From: Bacillota bacterium
GTDB lineage: Bacteria; Bacillota_A; Clostridia; Clostridiales; Clostridiaceae
Direction of reading: 5' to 3'
Assembly (NCBI GenBank): GCA_021780795.1
Contig: JAJXYA010000435.1
Coordinates: forward strand, 1 to 5,330
Length of the DNA stretch: 5,330 nt
Numbering within the stretch: the stretch's first letter is position 1; each line of letters starts with the position of its first letter. Shown piece after piece: positions 1 to 5,330 of this stretch. The notes beneath the pieces are model-generated. The model had not been told where the DNA came from, ran no database searches, and worked only from the letters and a program-made list of their open reading frames with translations. The position numbers were made by a program, and so were the translations under genes.

Positions 1-78
1 TAGTTTAGTCTTTCCTTGGGAAGTGCCTAAATTTAGCAGTTCTTTTTCTGGTCTAACATATGTATCACTAAAAGTCAT
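1..78 (-). CDS. 5' end of an unrecognised gene (partial, 26 codons)
   Basis: An ATG at 78-76 on the minus strand opens a frame that stays open to the window edge. It encodes a polar N-terminus that begins MTFSDTYVRPEKELLNLG and continues with QGKTKL. A good ribosome binding site, AGGAAGTGA (complement of 83-91), lies four bases before the ATG, and the gene faces away from the GIY-YIG gene with an AT-rich promoter region between them; these support a real start rather than chance. The visible part has no signal peptide or membrane segment. I do not recognise the family. The pattern Pro-Glu...Gly-x-x-Lys is faintly like the N-terminus of formate/nitrite transporters just before their first helix, but 26 residues are too few to call it. 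Confidence 0.6.
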   Translation of the reverse strand, partial: MTFSDTYVRPEKELLNLGTSQGKTKL

Positions 79-146
79 AAAATCACTTCCTAATCAGTTT
101 AAATACATTATAATTATTATATAATATTAATTTAGGAGAACAAAGG
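79..146. promoter_or_regulatory. Divergent AT-rich promoter region
   Basis: This 68-base gap separates two divergent genes and should hold a promoter for each. On the plus strand there are exact TATAAT matches at 109-114 and 120-125. TTTAAA at 98-103 is a 4/6 match to a -35 box, 16 bases before the second one. On the minus strand TATAAT is also present (complement of 107-112), 28 bases before the ATG at 78, but its -35 partner is weak. In DNA this AT-rich, -10 matches arise easily by chance, so the exact elements are uncertain. No operator-like palindrome or repeat was seen. Confidence 0.4.
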
Positions 147-389
147 ATGAATTATATTTATATTTTAAAATGTGCTGATAATACTTTATATACTGGCTAT
201 ACAAACAACCTAGAGAAGAGGATTAAAGTTCATAATAGCGGAAAAGGTGCAAAATATACAAAGTGCAGACTTCCAGTGGAGCTCGTATATTTTGAACAAT
301 ATGAGACTAAAAGTGAGGCAATGAAGAGAGAATATGCCATTAAGCAGTTAACTAAGAAAGAAAAATTACAATTGATTATAAAAAAATAA
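147..389 (+). CDS. GIY-YIG domain protein, UPF0213 (YhbQ/YazA) family
   Basis: An 80-residue protein that is essentially one complete GIY-YIG nuclease domain, the usual size for this family of small stand-alone proteins. The first motif is YIYIL at residues 3-7 and the second is LYTGYT at 14-19. They are followed by the expected catalytic Arg25, His29 in the HNSGKGAKYT block (29-38), and Glu62 in KREYAIK, which matches the metal-binding glutamate of the family. All key residues are present, so the domain could be active. Family members are proposed to act on DNA, but the cellular role of most is unclear, and I infer nothing more precise. The ATG at 147 follows AGGAG at 134-138 and puts the motif at the very N-terminus, as in relatives. 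The next gene starts 50 bases downstream. No terminator is visible between them, so read-through into the regulator is possible, but a functional link is not implied. Confidence 0.93.
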   Translation: MNYIYILKCADNTLYTGYTNNLEKRIKVHNSGKGAKYTKCRLPVELVYFEQYETKSEAMKREYAIKQLTKKEKLQLIIKK

Positions 390-426
390 AAACAGCATAA
401 AGTGAAAATAATTATAGTTGATATTT

Positions 427-434
427 AGAGGTGA
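427..434 (+). promoter_or_regulatory. Ribosome binding site that sets the regulator start at GTG 440
   Basis: AGAGGTGA closely matches the anti-Shine-Dalgarno complement and sits five bases before the GTG at 440-442. The in-frame GTG at 431 lies inside this site and has no site of its own, so 440 is the better start. Confidence 0.75.
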
Positions 435-439
435 ATATA

Positions 440-1117
440 GTGCAAAAAATTTTTATTATCGAGGATAGCAAAGATATAAATATAATTCTGGCACAAATGT
501 TAAAAGATGAGGGTTACGAAGTAAAATCAGCCTTTACTGGCCTCGAAGCAATGACGGAATTAAAGAGTGAAAAATATGATTTGATTTTACTGGACATCAT
601 GCTTCCCTATATAAGCGGAGATCAGATTTTAAAAGAACTTCGAACCTTTTCAGATGTGCCAGTAATAGTAATCTCCGCCAAAGATATGGTTGTAACAAAA
701 ATAGATTTGTTAAAATTAGGGGCTGATGATTACATTACTAAACCTTTTGATTTAGGGGAGGTTTCAGCAAGGGTAGCTTCAAATTTAAGACGGTTTAATA
801 AGAACAAGGAAATTTATAATGTAATTAATTATAAAGATATCAGCATAAATACCAGTACTAAACAGGTTATAGCAAATGGTGTAGAGTTAGAATTAACGGC
901 AAAAGAATACCTCATTATAGAACTTTTAATCCAAAATCTTGGAAAGGTATTTTCTAAGGTTAATATTTATGAATCTATTTGGCAGGAAGAATATATTGGC
1001 GATGACAATGCAGTAAAAACGCACATGAGTAATTTACGTAGTAAGTTAAAGAAAGCCAGTCCAGACCAGCAATATATTGAAACAGTTTGGGGGCTTGGCT
1101 ATAGACTTTACAAGTAA
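440..1117 (+). CDS. OmpR/PhoB-family response regulator
   Basis: A 225-residue cytoplasmic transcription regulator, full length for the OmpR family. The receiver domain covers residues 1-115: acidic pair Glu8-Asp9, phospho-acceptor Asp52 in LILLDIMLP, switch Ser79 in VIVISAKD, and Lys101-Pro102 in the YITKPF block. A winged helix DNA-binding domain follows at about 127-225, with the recognition-helix region NAVKTHMSNLRSKL and the terminal wing hairpin ETVWGLGYRLYK. No conserved receiver residue is missing. The GTG start at 440 is chosen over the in-frame GTG at 431 because AGAGGTGA ends six bases before it and the protein then opens with the usual short strand before Glu-Asp. The likely partner is the histidine kinase at 2937-3839. 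The likely target is the 11-bp direct repeat just downstream at 1151-1172. No matching repeat is seen upstream of the regulator itself, so autoregulation is not evident. By neighbourhood it is a BceR/LanR-like controller of an exporter, which is inference. Confidence 0.95.
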   Translation: MQKIFIIEDSKDINIILAQMLKDEGYEVKSAFTGLEAMTELKSEKYDLILLDIMLPYISGDQILKELRTFSDVPVIVISAKDMVVTKIDLLKLGADDYITKPFDLGEVSARVASNLRRFNKNKEIYNVINYKDISINTSTKQVIANGVELELTAKEYLIIELLIQNLGKVFSKVNIYESIWQEEYIGDDNAVKTHMSNLRSKLKKASPDQQYIETVWGLGYRLYK

Positions 1118-1150
1118 ATTATCCTTTTCTTTACGATTTTTTTTCATAGC

Positions 1151-1172
1151 TTAACCTTTTCTAAACCTTTCT
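1151..1172 (+). promoter_or_regulatory. Tandem 11-bp direct repeat, candidate response-regulator operator
   Basis: Two adjacent 11-base units, TTAACCTTTTC (1151-1161) and TAAACCTTTCT (1162-1172), agree at 8 of 11 positions and share AACCTTT exactly (1153-1159 and 1164-1170). The 11-base period is one helical turn, the arrangement on which OmpR/PhoB-family dimers bind head to tail; Bacillus PhoP boxes (TTAACA-like, about 11 bases apart) are a known parallel. The repeat lies between the regulator and the ATPase gene, and there is no good TTGACA nearby, which fits an activator-dependent promoter. The -10 box is unclear: TATGAA at 1188-1193 lies 17 bases beyond the second unit but leaves an awkwardly short leader, while TTAAAC at 1176-1181 fits the leader better and matches less well. 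Confidence 0.6.
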
Positions 1173-1199
1173 GAATTAAACTAACAGTATGAAAAGGGT

Positions 1200-1205
1200 A
1201 GGTGA
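1200..1205 (+). promoter_or_regulatory. Ribosome binding site that sets the ATPase start at ATG 1211
   Basis: AGGTGA sits five bases before ATG 1211, the same spacing as for the regulator. An in-frame GTG at 1202 lies inside this site. It could only use AAAGGG at 1193-1198, which is three bases away and a poorer site. Confidence 0.7.
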
Positions 1206-1210
1206 AAAAT

Positions 1211-2134
1211 ATGAGACAATATGTATTTAAAGCTAAGGAGCTAACTAAAAGCTATAATGGTGTAAAAGCACTAAATAATGTTACCTTGAATTTAGAAGTT
1301 GGCAAAATATATGGTTTGATTGGTGAAAATGGAGCAGGTAAATCTACATTAATGCGAATTATTGCAGGACATTCCTTCCATACAAGTGGTAGCATAGAGC
1401 TTTTTGGACATACAACTGAGAAGGACATACAGAAGGCTAGAAAGAGACTTGGATGCATGATTGAATATCCTAGCATTTCGCTAAACATGACTGCAAAAGA
1501 AAACATGAAACTGCATAGAATAATGAGAGGTATACCCAATGAAGAAATTGAAGGAGAATTATTAGATTTTGTTGGATTAACGAATACTAACAAAAAGATG
1601 GCAAAAGATTTTTCACTTGGAATGAAACAGCGCTTAGGTATTGCTATGGCTCTTATTGGCAATCCTGAATTTTTAATTTTAGATGAGCCAATAAATGGAC
1701 TTGACCCAATAGGTGTAGTGGAAATACGAAAGCTTTTAATAAAGCTATGTGAAGAAAGGCAAATGACGATTTTAATTTCAAGCCATAACTTGCCAGAATT
1801 ATATCAAACAGCTACAGACTATATAATAATTCATAAAGGAGAAATCAAACAAACTCTAACCCTTTCAGAATTGGAAGAATGTTGTAAACATCATATTCTT
1901 ATTAAATGTGATGAGCCAGAAAAATTGGTCAGTATTTTTGAGACAGAGCTTAATACAACAAACTACAAGGTTATGCCAGATAAAGCTATAAAACTCTTTG
2001 ATTATTTGGATGAAAAAGAACTGGTAGCGAAGGCAATACTGGAAAATAAAATAGTCTTTACAAACTTTTCAAGCGAGGGTGACACCTTAGAAGATTATTT
2101 TATTTCAATTGTGGGAGGGAAAGAAAATGTATAA
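1211..2134 (+). CDS. ABC transporter ATP-binding protein, BcrA/LanF-like
   Basis: A 307-residue cytoplasmic ATPase that should power the permease encoded next. The nucleotide-binding domain covers about residues 6-212: Walker A GENGAGKST (38-46), signature FSLGMKQR (134-141, a variant of LSGGQ common in the BcrA/NatA/LanF group), Walker B FLILDEP (154-160) with catalytic Glu159, D-loop GLD (163-165) and switch His192 in SSHNL. The Q-loop position reads GCMIEYP, with Glu85 where most ABC ATPases have Gln; an 'E-loop' of this kind is known from lantibiotic-immunity LanF proteins. A C-terminal extension of about 95 residues without a recognised domain brings the length close to that of BcrA rather than the shorter LanF. 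The gene follows a candidate regulator-binding repeat and overlaps the permease gene by eight bases, so the two are probably translationally coupled. The substrate cannot be read from the sequence; export or removal of bacitracin or a cationic peptide is inferred from family and context. Confidence 0.94.
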   Translation: MRQYVFKAKELTKSYNGVKALNNVTLNLEVGKIYGLIGENGAGKSTLMRIIAGHSFHTSGSIELFGHTTEKDIQKARKRLGCMIEYPSISLNMTAKENMKLHRIMRGIPNEEIEGELLDFVGLTNTNKKMAKDFSLGMKQRLGIAMALIGNPEFLILDEPINGLDPIGVVEIRKLLIKLCEERQMTILISSHNLPELYQTATDYIIIHKGEIKQTLTLSELEECCKHHILIKCDEPEKLVSIFETELNTTNYKVMPDKAIKLFDYLDEKELVAKAILENKIVFTNFSSEGDTLEDYFISIVGGKENV

Positions 2135-2924
2135 TTTAATATTGTCAGATTTTTATAAATTATGGAAATCTAGCGCTGTTAAGATAGTATTTTTAATTAC
2201 TGCAATATGTGCTGTGATGATGTCTATTATTACAAATTTCATAGCACAAGGTAAACTAAATATAAGCATGGCTGGAATTGGATTTTTATTCTCAGATGTA
2301 AACACTAAAAGTATACTTGGAGCTGTTATAGCAGGAATTTTTATTTGCGGTGATTTTGATAATAAAACAATTCATGATGCAGTTTCAATGGGATATAGCA
2401 GAGCTGTAATTATTGTAAGTAAGGCAGTTGTATTTTCCTTATCAATATTAGTTATTTTGCTTCCATATGCTATAGCAACCTGTTTTGATGTCTTTTCTGG
2501 TAACAAGTTCAATGTAGGTGCAAATTCAATAGGTCTTTTATATATTATTACAAAGTACTGTGGAACGGTCATAGCTTCAGGAGAAGTTTTAAAATTTATA
2601 ATTATAATGTTTACGATAATGGTTGTATATGCTGCACAGCTTAGCATATGTATTCCCGTAGCCTTTACTCTTAAGAAACCAGTATTTGTTGTTGCTATTT
2701 ATTATGTAATTACAATAGTATTTGCACAACTTCCTTCCATAGCAGGTAAATATGAAATATTCGATAAAATATGTAACTTAACACCTTTTGGAAGTAAATA
2801 TTGTTTTCTAGCATTAAACACTGGTACGGAAGCTTTAATTAAAGTAATAGTTGTAATCCTTATTTTTATAATAATTATGGTACTTATAACTTACAGTGTT
2901 TTTAGAAAAAAAGAAATCAAATAG
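2127..2924 (+). CDS. ABC-2 type transporter permease, six membrane helices
   Basis: A 265-residue integral membrane protein with six hydrophobic segments at about residues 18-38, 62-76, 94-118, 156-180, 184-203 and 236-257. A short cytoplasmic N-terminus (LILSDFYKLWKS) is typical of ABC-2 permeases of the BcrB/LanE/LanG kind. After helix 2 comes GDFDNKTIHDAVSMGYSR (75-92), which corresponds to the family's conserved acidic-aromatic, 'Thr-Ile...Gly-x-Ser-Arg' stretch thought to contact the ATPase. The ATG at 2127 is chosen because GGAGG at 2114-2118 is well placed for it; an in-frame TTG at 2109 has no site. The start overlaps the end of the ATPase gene by eight bases. There is only one permease gene, so the transporter is probably a homodimer of this protein with two ATPase copies, unlike LanFEG systems with two different permeases. 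The kinase gene begins about 12 bases after the stop. Confidence 0.9.
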   Translation: MYNLILSDFYKLWKSSAVKIVFLITAICAVMMSIITNFIAQGKLNISMAGIGFLFSDVNTKSILGAVIAGIFICGDFDNKTIHDAVSMGYSRAVIIVSKAVVFSLSILVILLPYAIATCFDVFSGNKFNVGANSIGLLYIITKYCGTVIASGEVLKFIIIMFTIMVVYAAQLSICIPVAFTLKKPVFVVAIYYVITIVFAQLPSIAGKYEIFDKICNLTPFGSKYCFLALNTGTEALIKVIVVILIFIIIMVLITYSVFRKKEIK

Positions 2925-2929
2925 ATATT

Positions 2930-2938
2930 GGAGTTGAT
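2930..2938 (+). promoter_or_regulatory. Unusual ribosome binding site at the kinase start
   Basis: GGAGTTGAT differs from the ideal GGAGGTGAT by one base, but it runs into the ATG at 2937. Aligned with the regulator, ATPase and permease sites, in which the start codon comes six bases after the last A of the site, it points to a TTG at 2943. The ATG at 2937 has only GGAG with a three-base gap. The in-frame TTG at 2928 has no site upstream. Confidence 0.45.
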
Positions 2939-3839
2939 GAAATTGCTAATAATTGTAGTTTTTATACTTATATTCATAGTACTACTATTAATATCATATA
3001 TTATTTTTAATAAACTGCAATTACGAAGTATTAATAAGCAGTTAAATGATAGAATAACTGAAGAAATACAGCAGCCCATTAGTTTAGAACTACAAAACAA
3101 AACTCTAAATAATTTGGTGGCTAACATAAATAGATGGTTTAAGGCGGAGGATACCCTCCGTCTTAATAGAGCTTCAGAGGAAAAGAGATTTAAGGAACTA
3201 ATTGCGAATATTTCTCATGACCTGCGTACTCCAATAACAGCAATAATGGGTTATCTTCAACTAATGGAAAAAAGTGAATTATCCCATAGTCAGCTAGAAA
3301 AACTATTAATTGCAAAAAAACATACAGAGGAATTAGGGGATTTGGTACAGAACTTTTTCCAATATTCCTGTCTTTTATCTTCCGAACAAAAACCTATTTT
3401 TGAAAAAGTAAATGTTACAAATATTGTTACTGAATGTATAGTAGCTGTAATACCAGCCTTTGAAGAGAAGAAATTATTAATTAAATTTGAAAAAACATCA
3501 CCGATTTTTGTCTTAGCTGATAAAGAGATGACGGTGAGAATTATCCAAAATTTGCTCAGAAATTGCCTTGCTCACAGTAGTGGGGATATCGAAGTAAATA
3601 TAATGGAAACTGATAAATCCATTATAACCGTGGCAAACCCTATAAAGGAAGGTTCTCAAATAGATGTAAATAGGATTTTTGAACGATTTTATACAAGCGA
3701 TAACGCTAGGAGTAATAGTACAGGGCTTGGATTATCTATAGTAAGTCTACTTACAAACAATATGGGAGGAAATGTAGAAGCAGATTTAAAAGGTAATATT
3801 TTAAAAATAGAAGTAAAACTACCGATTTTTGAAAAGTAA
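2937..3839 (+). CDS. Short membrane sensor histidine kinase without extracellular sensor domain
   Basis: A 300-residue kinase, the probable partner of the regulator at 440-1117. A single strongly hydrophobic segment at about residues 3-24 anchors it, followed by a polar helical linker (about 28-80) with no recognisable HAMP or PAS domain. The dimerisation domain carries phospho-acceptor His94 in NISHDLRTP (91-99). The ATPase domain has an N-box around RIIQNLLRNC (201-210, with Asn205 and Asn209), an F-box FERFYT (248-253) and a G2 box GLGLSIV (263-269). The usual G1 motif Asp-x-Gly-x-Gly is absent: its place holds TVANP (231-235). I recall Asn-Pro here in related short Firmicute kinases, so this may be a clade trait rather than decay. 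With almost nothing outside the membrane, it probably senses through the membrane or through the adjacent transporter, which is inference. The start is uncertain: ATG 2937 is given, but TTG 2943 has better ribosome-site spacing; the difference is two residues. Confidence 0.92.
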   Translation: MKLLIIVVFILIFIVLLLISYIIFNKLQLRSINKQLNDRITEEIQQPISLELQNKTLNNLVANINRWFKAEDTLRLNRASEEKRFKELIANISHDLRTPITAIMGYLQLMEKSELSHSQLEKLLIAKKHTEELGDLVQNFFQYSCLLSSEQKPIFEKVNVTNIVTECIVAVIPAFEEKKLLIKFEKTSPIFVLADKEMTVRIIQNLLRNCLAHSSGDIEVNIMETDKSIITVANPIKEGSQIDVNRIFERFYTSDNARSNSTGLGLSIVSLLTNNMGGNVEADLKGNILKIEVKLPIFEK

Positions 3840-3878
3840 ATAGATATTATAAACGCCTAGCTTCAAGTTACAAAAACA

Positions 3879-5330
3879 TCATATTGCTTTACTCCCGTTT
3901 CTAAAAGAACATGTTTGTTGCCTTTTTTTATCGGTGAATAAGGCAATAAATATTCCAGGTAAAAGAATTATGGAGCCTGCCTTAAAGGTAAAACTAAAAG
4001 CTTTAACTGTATAGGTTAAAAAGGTATCCTTAATTTCAGGCACTATCTTTTTTGTTTCTTTTTTCTGATTTTTAAAGTTATCTCTAATTTTATCTCTAGC
4101 AGCAGCTGGAGATAACGCTAATACTTTAGCTTCTTTTTTATCAATGATACTTAAAGTTTTTGAAATACTAACGGCTTTTGTGCCTGTTTTTATAGATAAA
4201 ATCATCTCATCTTTAGCCTTGGCATCAAATACAGTATCTTTATTAATAGTGTTAATTACAGCATTCTTTGCAGCTGTCATTTGTAAGGTAATATTTGAAG
4301 TAAATATAGATAAAAACAGGGCAACTCCAAGTACAGTTCCAATGGTTCTTGTCATGTTAGTTATGCCGGAAGCTATTCCTATTTTAGTTACTGGTACGTT
4401 ACTCACTGTAGCACCTATAATTGTGGCCATGCTGAGACCTGTTCCAGTGCCAGCTACAATAAGTCTTAAAAGAATGTCCATATTTGAAGAATTTTGAGTA
4501 AGGGAGCTGTTAAGGTAACAGGAAAGGCAAAGTAACAATATGCCTAAAGCGCTAGTGAATCTACCATTAATTTTTTTACTCAAAAATGTAGCTATTACTG
4601 AAAATATCATGGAAGATAATGACATGGTGGAAATAATGAGTCCTGCTGATAGCTGATTTAAGCCTTTAACTTGAATTAAGAAAAAAGATAGTAGATAAGA
4701 ACCACACATCATGCCAAGTCCTATTAAAAATAGGGAGATTGCTCCACAGCTAAATTGAATTGATTTAAATAAACTTAGTGGAACCATCGGCTCTTTAACC
4801 TTTAATTCAGTTATAACAAATAAAATGAAGAATATAGAAGAAGCTGCAAATAAGGAAAGAATAAAGGAAGAATTCCAGCCATTTTCATTACCCTTCATCA
4901 GTGCTAAGGTTAAGGAAAACATAGCAATTGAAATAGTAATTATTCCAAAGAAGTCGATGCTCTTTGTCGCAGTAGGATCATAAGATTCTTTTATAAACCT
5001 AAAGGTTAGAATTAAGCAGATAATGCCGATGGGGATGTTTATAAAGAATATAAATCTCCAATTAAAAAACTGTGTTATTATACCTCCGATGGATGGACCA
5101 CTGGCAGCAGCAAGTCCAGAAAAAGCACCCCAAAGCCCCATGATGGTTCTTCTTTTTTCTGGAGGGAATACTTCAGAAGATAATGGCATGGCAATAGTAA
5201 CCACAAAGGCTGCACATAATCCTTGAAAAGCTCTAAAAATTATAAGTATTTTAAGGGAAGTTGAAATACCACATAAAAAAGAAAATATGGTAAATAGAAA
5301 TACTCCTGCAATAAAGAATTTCTTTCTGCC
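3879..5330 (-). CDS. DHA2-family (EmrB/QacA type) MFS drug/proton antiporter, N-terminus missing
   Basis: The C-terminal 483 residues of a major facilitator efflux pump; the frame is open to the right edge, and the missing part should be the first two helices. The visible protein begins with GRKKFF, the end of motif A in the loop between helices 2 and 3. It then has motif B RAFQG (33-37, numbered from the edge) and motif C GPSIGG (78-83), followed by the NWRFIFFINIPIG stretch (90-102) that is diagnostic of 14-helix DHA2 pumps. Twelve hydrophobic segments (helices 3-14) can be counted. The stretch before the last helix, about residues 345-443, is unusually long and rich in Lys, Asp and Glu; helix 14 is near 446-465, followed by a short charged tail ending NGSKAI. 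Likely substrates are lipophilic or cationic drugs, but none can be named. The gene converges on the kinase gene with 39 bases between stops, so it is not part of that operon. Its promoter is outside the window. Confidence 0.93.
   Translation of the reverse strand, partial: GRKKFFIAGVFLFTIFSFLCGISTSLKILIIFRAFQGLCAAFVVTIAMPLSSEVFPPEKRRTIMGLWGAFSGLAAASGPSIGGIITQFFNWRFIFFINIPIGIICLILTFRFIKESYDPTATKSIDFFGIITISIAMFSLTLALMKGNENGWNSSFILSLFAASSIFFILFVITELKVKEPMVPLSLFKSIQFSCGAISLFLIGLGMMCGSYLLSFFLIQVKGLNQLSAGLIISTMSLSSMIFSVIATFLSKKINGRFTSALGILLLCLSCYLNSSLTQNSSNMDILLRLIVAGTGTGLSMATIIGATVSNVPVTKIGIASGITNMTRTIGTVLGVALFLSIFTSNITLQMTAAKNAVINTINKDTVFDAKAKDEMILSIKTGTKAVSISKTLSIIDKKEAKVLALSPAAARDKIRDNFKNQKKETKKIVPEIKDTFLTYTVKAFSFTFKAGSIILLPGIFIALFTDKKRQQTCSFRNGSKAI

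Noticed and set aside
372..401. Possible promoter for the response regulator: TTGATT (372-377), an 18-base gap and CATAAA (396-401).
   Set aside because: Both boxes match consensus at only 4 of 6 positions in very AT-rich DNA, and the -35 lies inside the GIY-YIG gene. The regulator must have some transcript source, but this one is not supported enough to list.
1114..1144. Possible terminator after the response regulator: GTAAA (1114-1118) pairs with TTTAC (1130-1134), followed shortly by eight Ts (1137-1144).
   Set aside because: The stem is only five mostly A-T pairs with an 11-base loop; too weak to call. Partial termination cannot be excluded.
1252..1662. Minus-strand open frame of 136 codons opposite the ATPase gene.
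   Set aside because: It lies wholly opposite a gene with intact ABC motifs, has no ribosome binding site and resembles no known family; it is a shadow.
431..2126. Earlier in-frame alternative starts: GTG 431 (regulator), GTG 1202 (ATPase) and TTG 2109 (permease).
   Set aside because: The first two fall inside the ribosome binding site of the downstream start and the third has none of its own; the chosen starts share a consistent six-base distance from the last base of the site.
2372..3127. Two minus-strand open frames (2372-2647 and 2891-3127) opposite the permease and kinase genes.
   Set aside because: They mirror hydrophobic codons of well-supported plus-strand genes and show no motif of their own.
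3920..3932. A run of seven Ts near the antiporter's 3' end, considered as a frameshift or terminator signal.
   Set aside because: The frame through it encodes a plausible charged tail after helix 14, and no GC stem precedes it on either strand.
4144..5226. Two plus-strand open frames (4144-4497 and 5023-5226) opposite the antiporter gene.
   Set aside because: They are antisense to conserved MFS sequence, including motif C, and have no ribosome binding site; shadows.

Overview
The window is AT-rich and compactly coded. It uses GTG and possibly TTG starts and strong GGAGG/GGTGA-type ribosome binding sites, and its gene families are typical of low-GC Gram-positives. I infer a Firmicute, most likely Clostridium or a close relative. 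No rRNA, tRNA, insertion sequence, CRISPR array or phage gene is visible, and no gene-free stretch exceeds 100 bases.

Layout. (1) Positions 1-78, minus strand: the first 26 codons of a gene that runs off the left edge. (2) Positions 79-146: a short, very AT-rich divergent promoter region. (3) Positions 147-389, plus strand: a small GIY-YIG domain protein of the UPF0213 (YhbQ/YazA) type. (4) Positions 440-3839, plus strand: a four-gene module made of an OmpR-family response regulator, an ABC ATPase of the BcrA/LanF type, a six-helix ABC-2 type permease, and a short membrane histidine kinase without a recognisable sensor domain. (5) Positions 3879-5330, minus strand: a 14-helix drug/proton antiporter (DHA2, EmrB/QacA type) whose N-terminus lies beyond the right edge. 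It converges on the kinase gene.

How the genes may work together. The regulator and kinase look like a cognate pair, and the ATPase and permease look like one exporter. The regulator is separated from the other three by an 84-93 base gap. That gap contains two AACCTTT copies exactly 11 bases apart, the spacing expected for tandem OmpR/PhoB-type operator half-sites. I infer that the phosphorylated regulator activates transcription of the ATPase-permease-kinase operon, so the kinase would be inside the feedback loop while the regulator is made separately. By family, the likely job is sensing and resisting a membrane- or cell-wall-active compound such as bacitracin or an antimicrobial peptide. 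No biosynthetic or second permease gene is present to name the substrate.

I see no clearly undescribed system. The points most worth a second look are the 11-bp direct repeat, the glutamate in place of the Q-loop glutamine in the ATPase, the kinase's missing G1-box aspartate together with its lack of an extracellular sensor, and an unusually long charged loop before the last helix of the antiporter.
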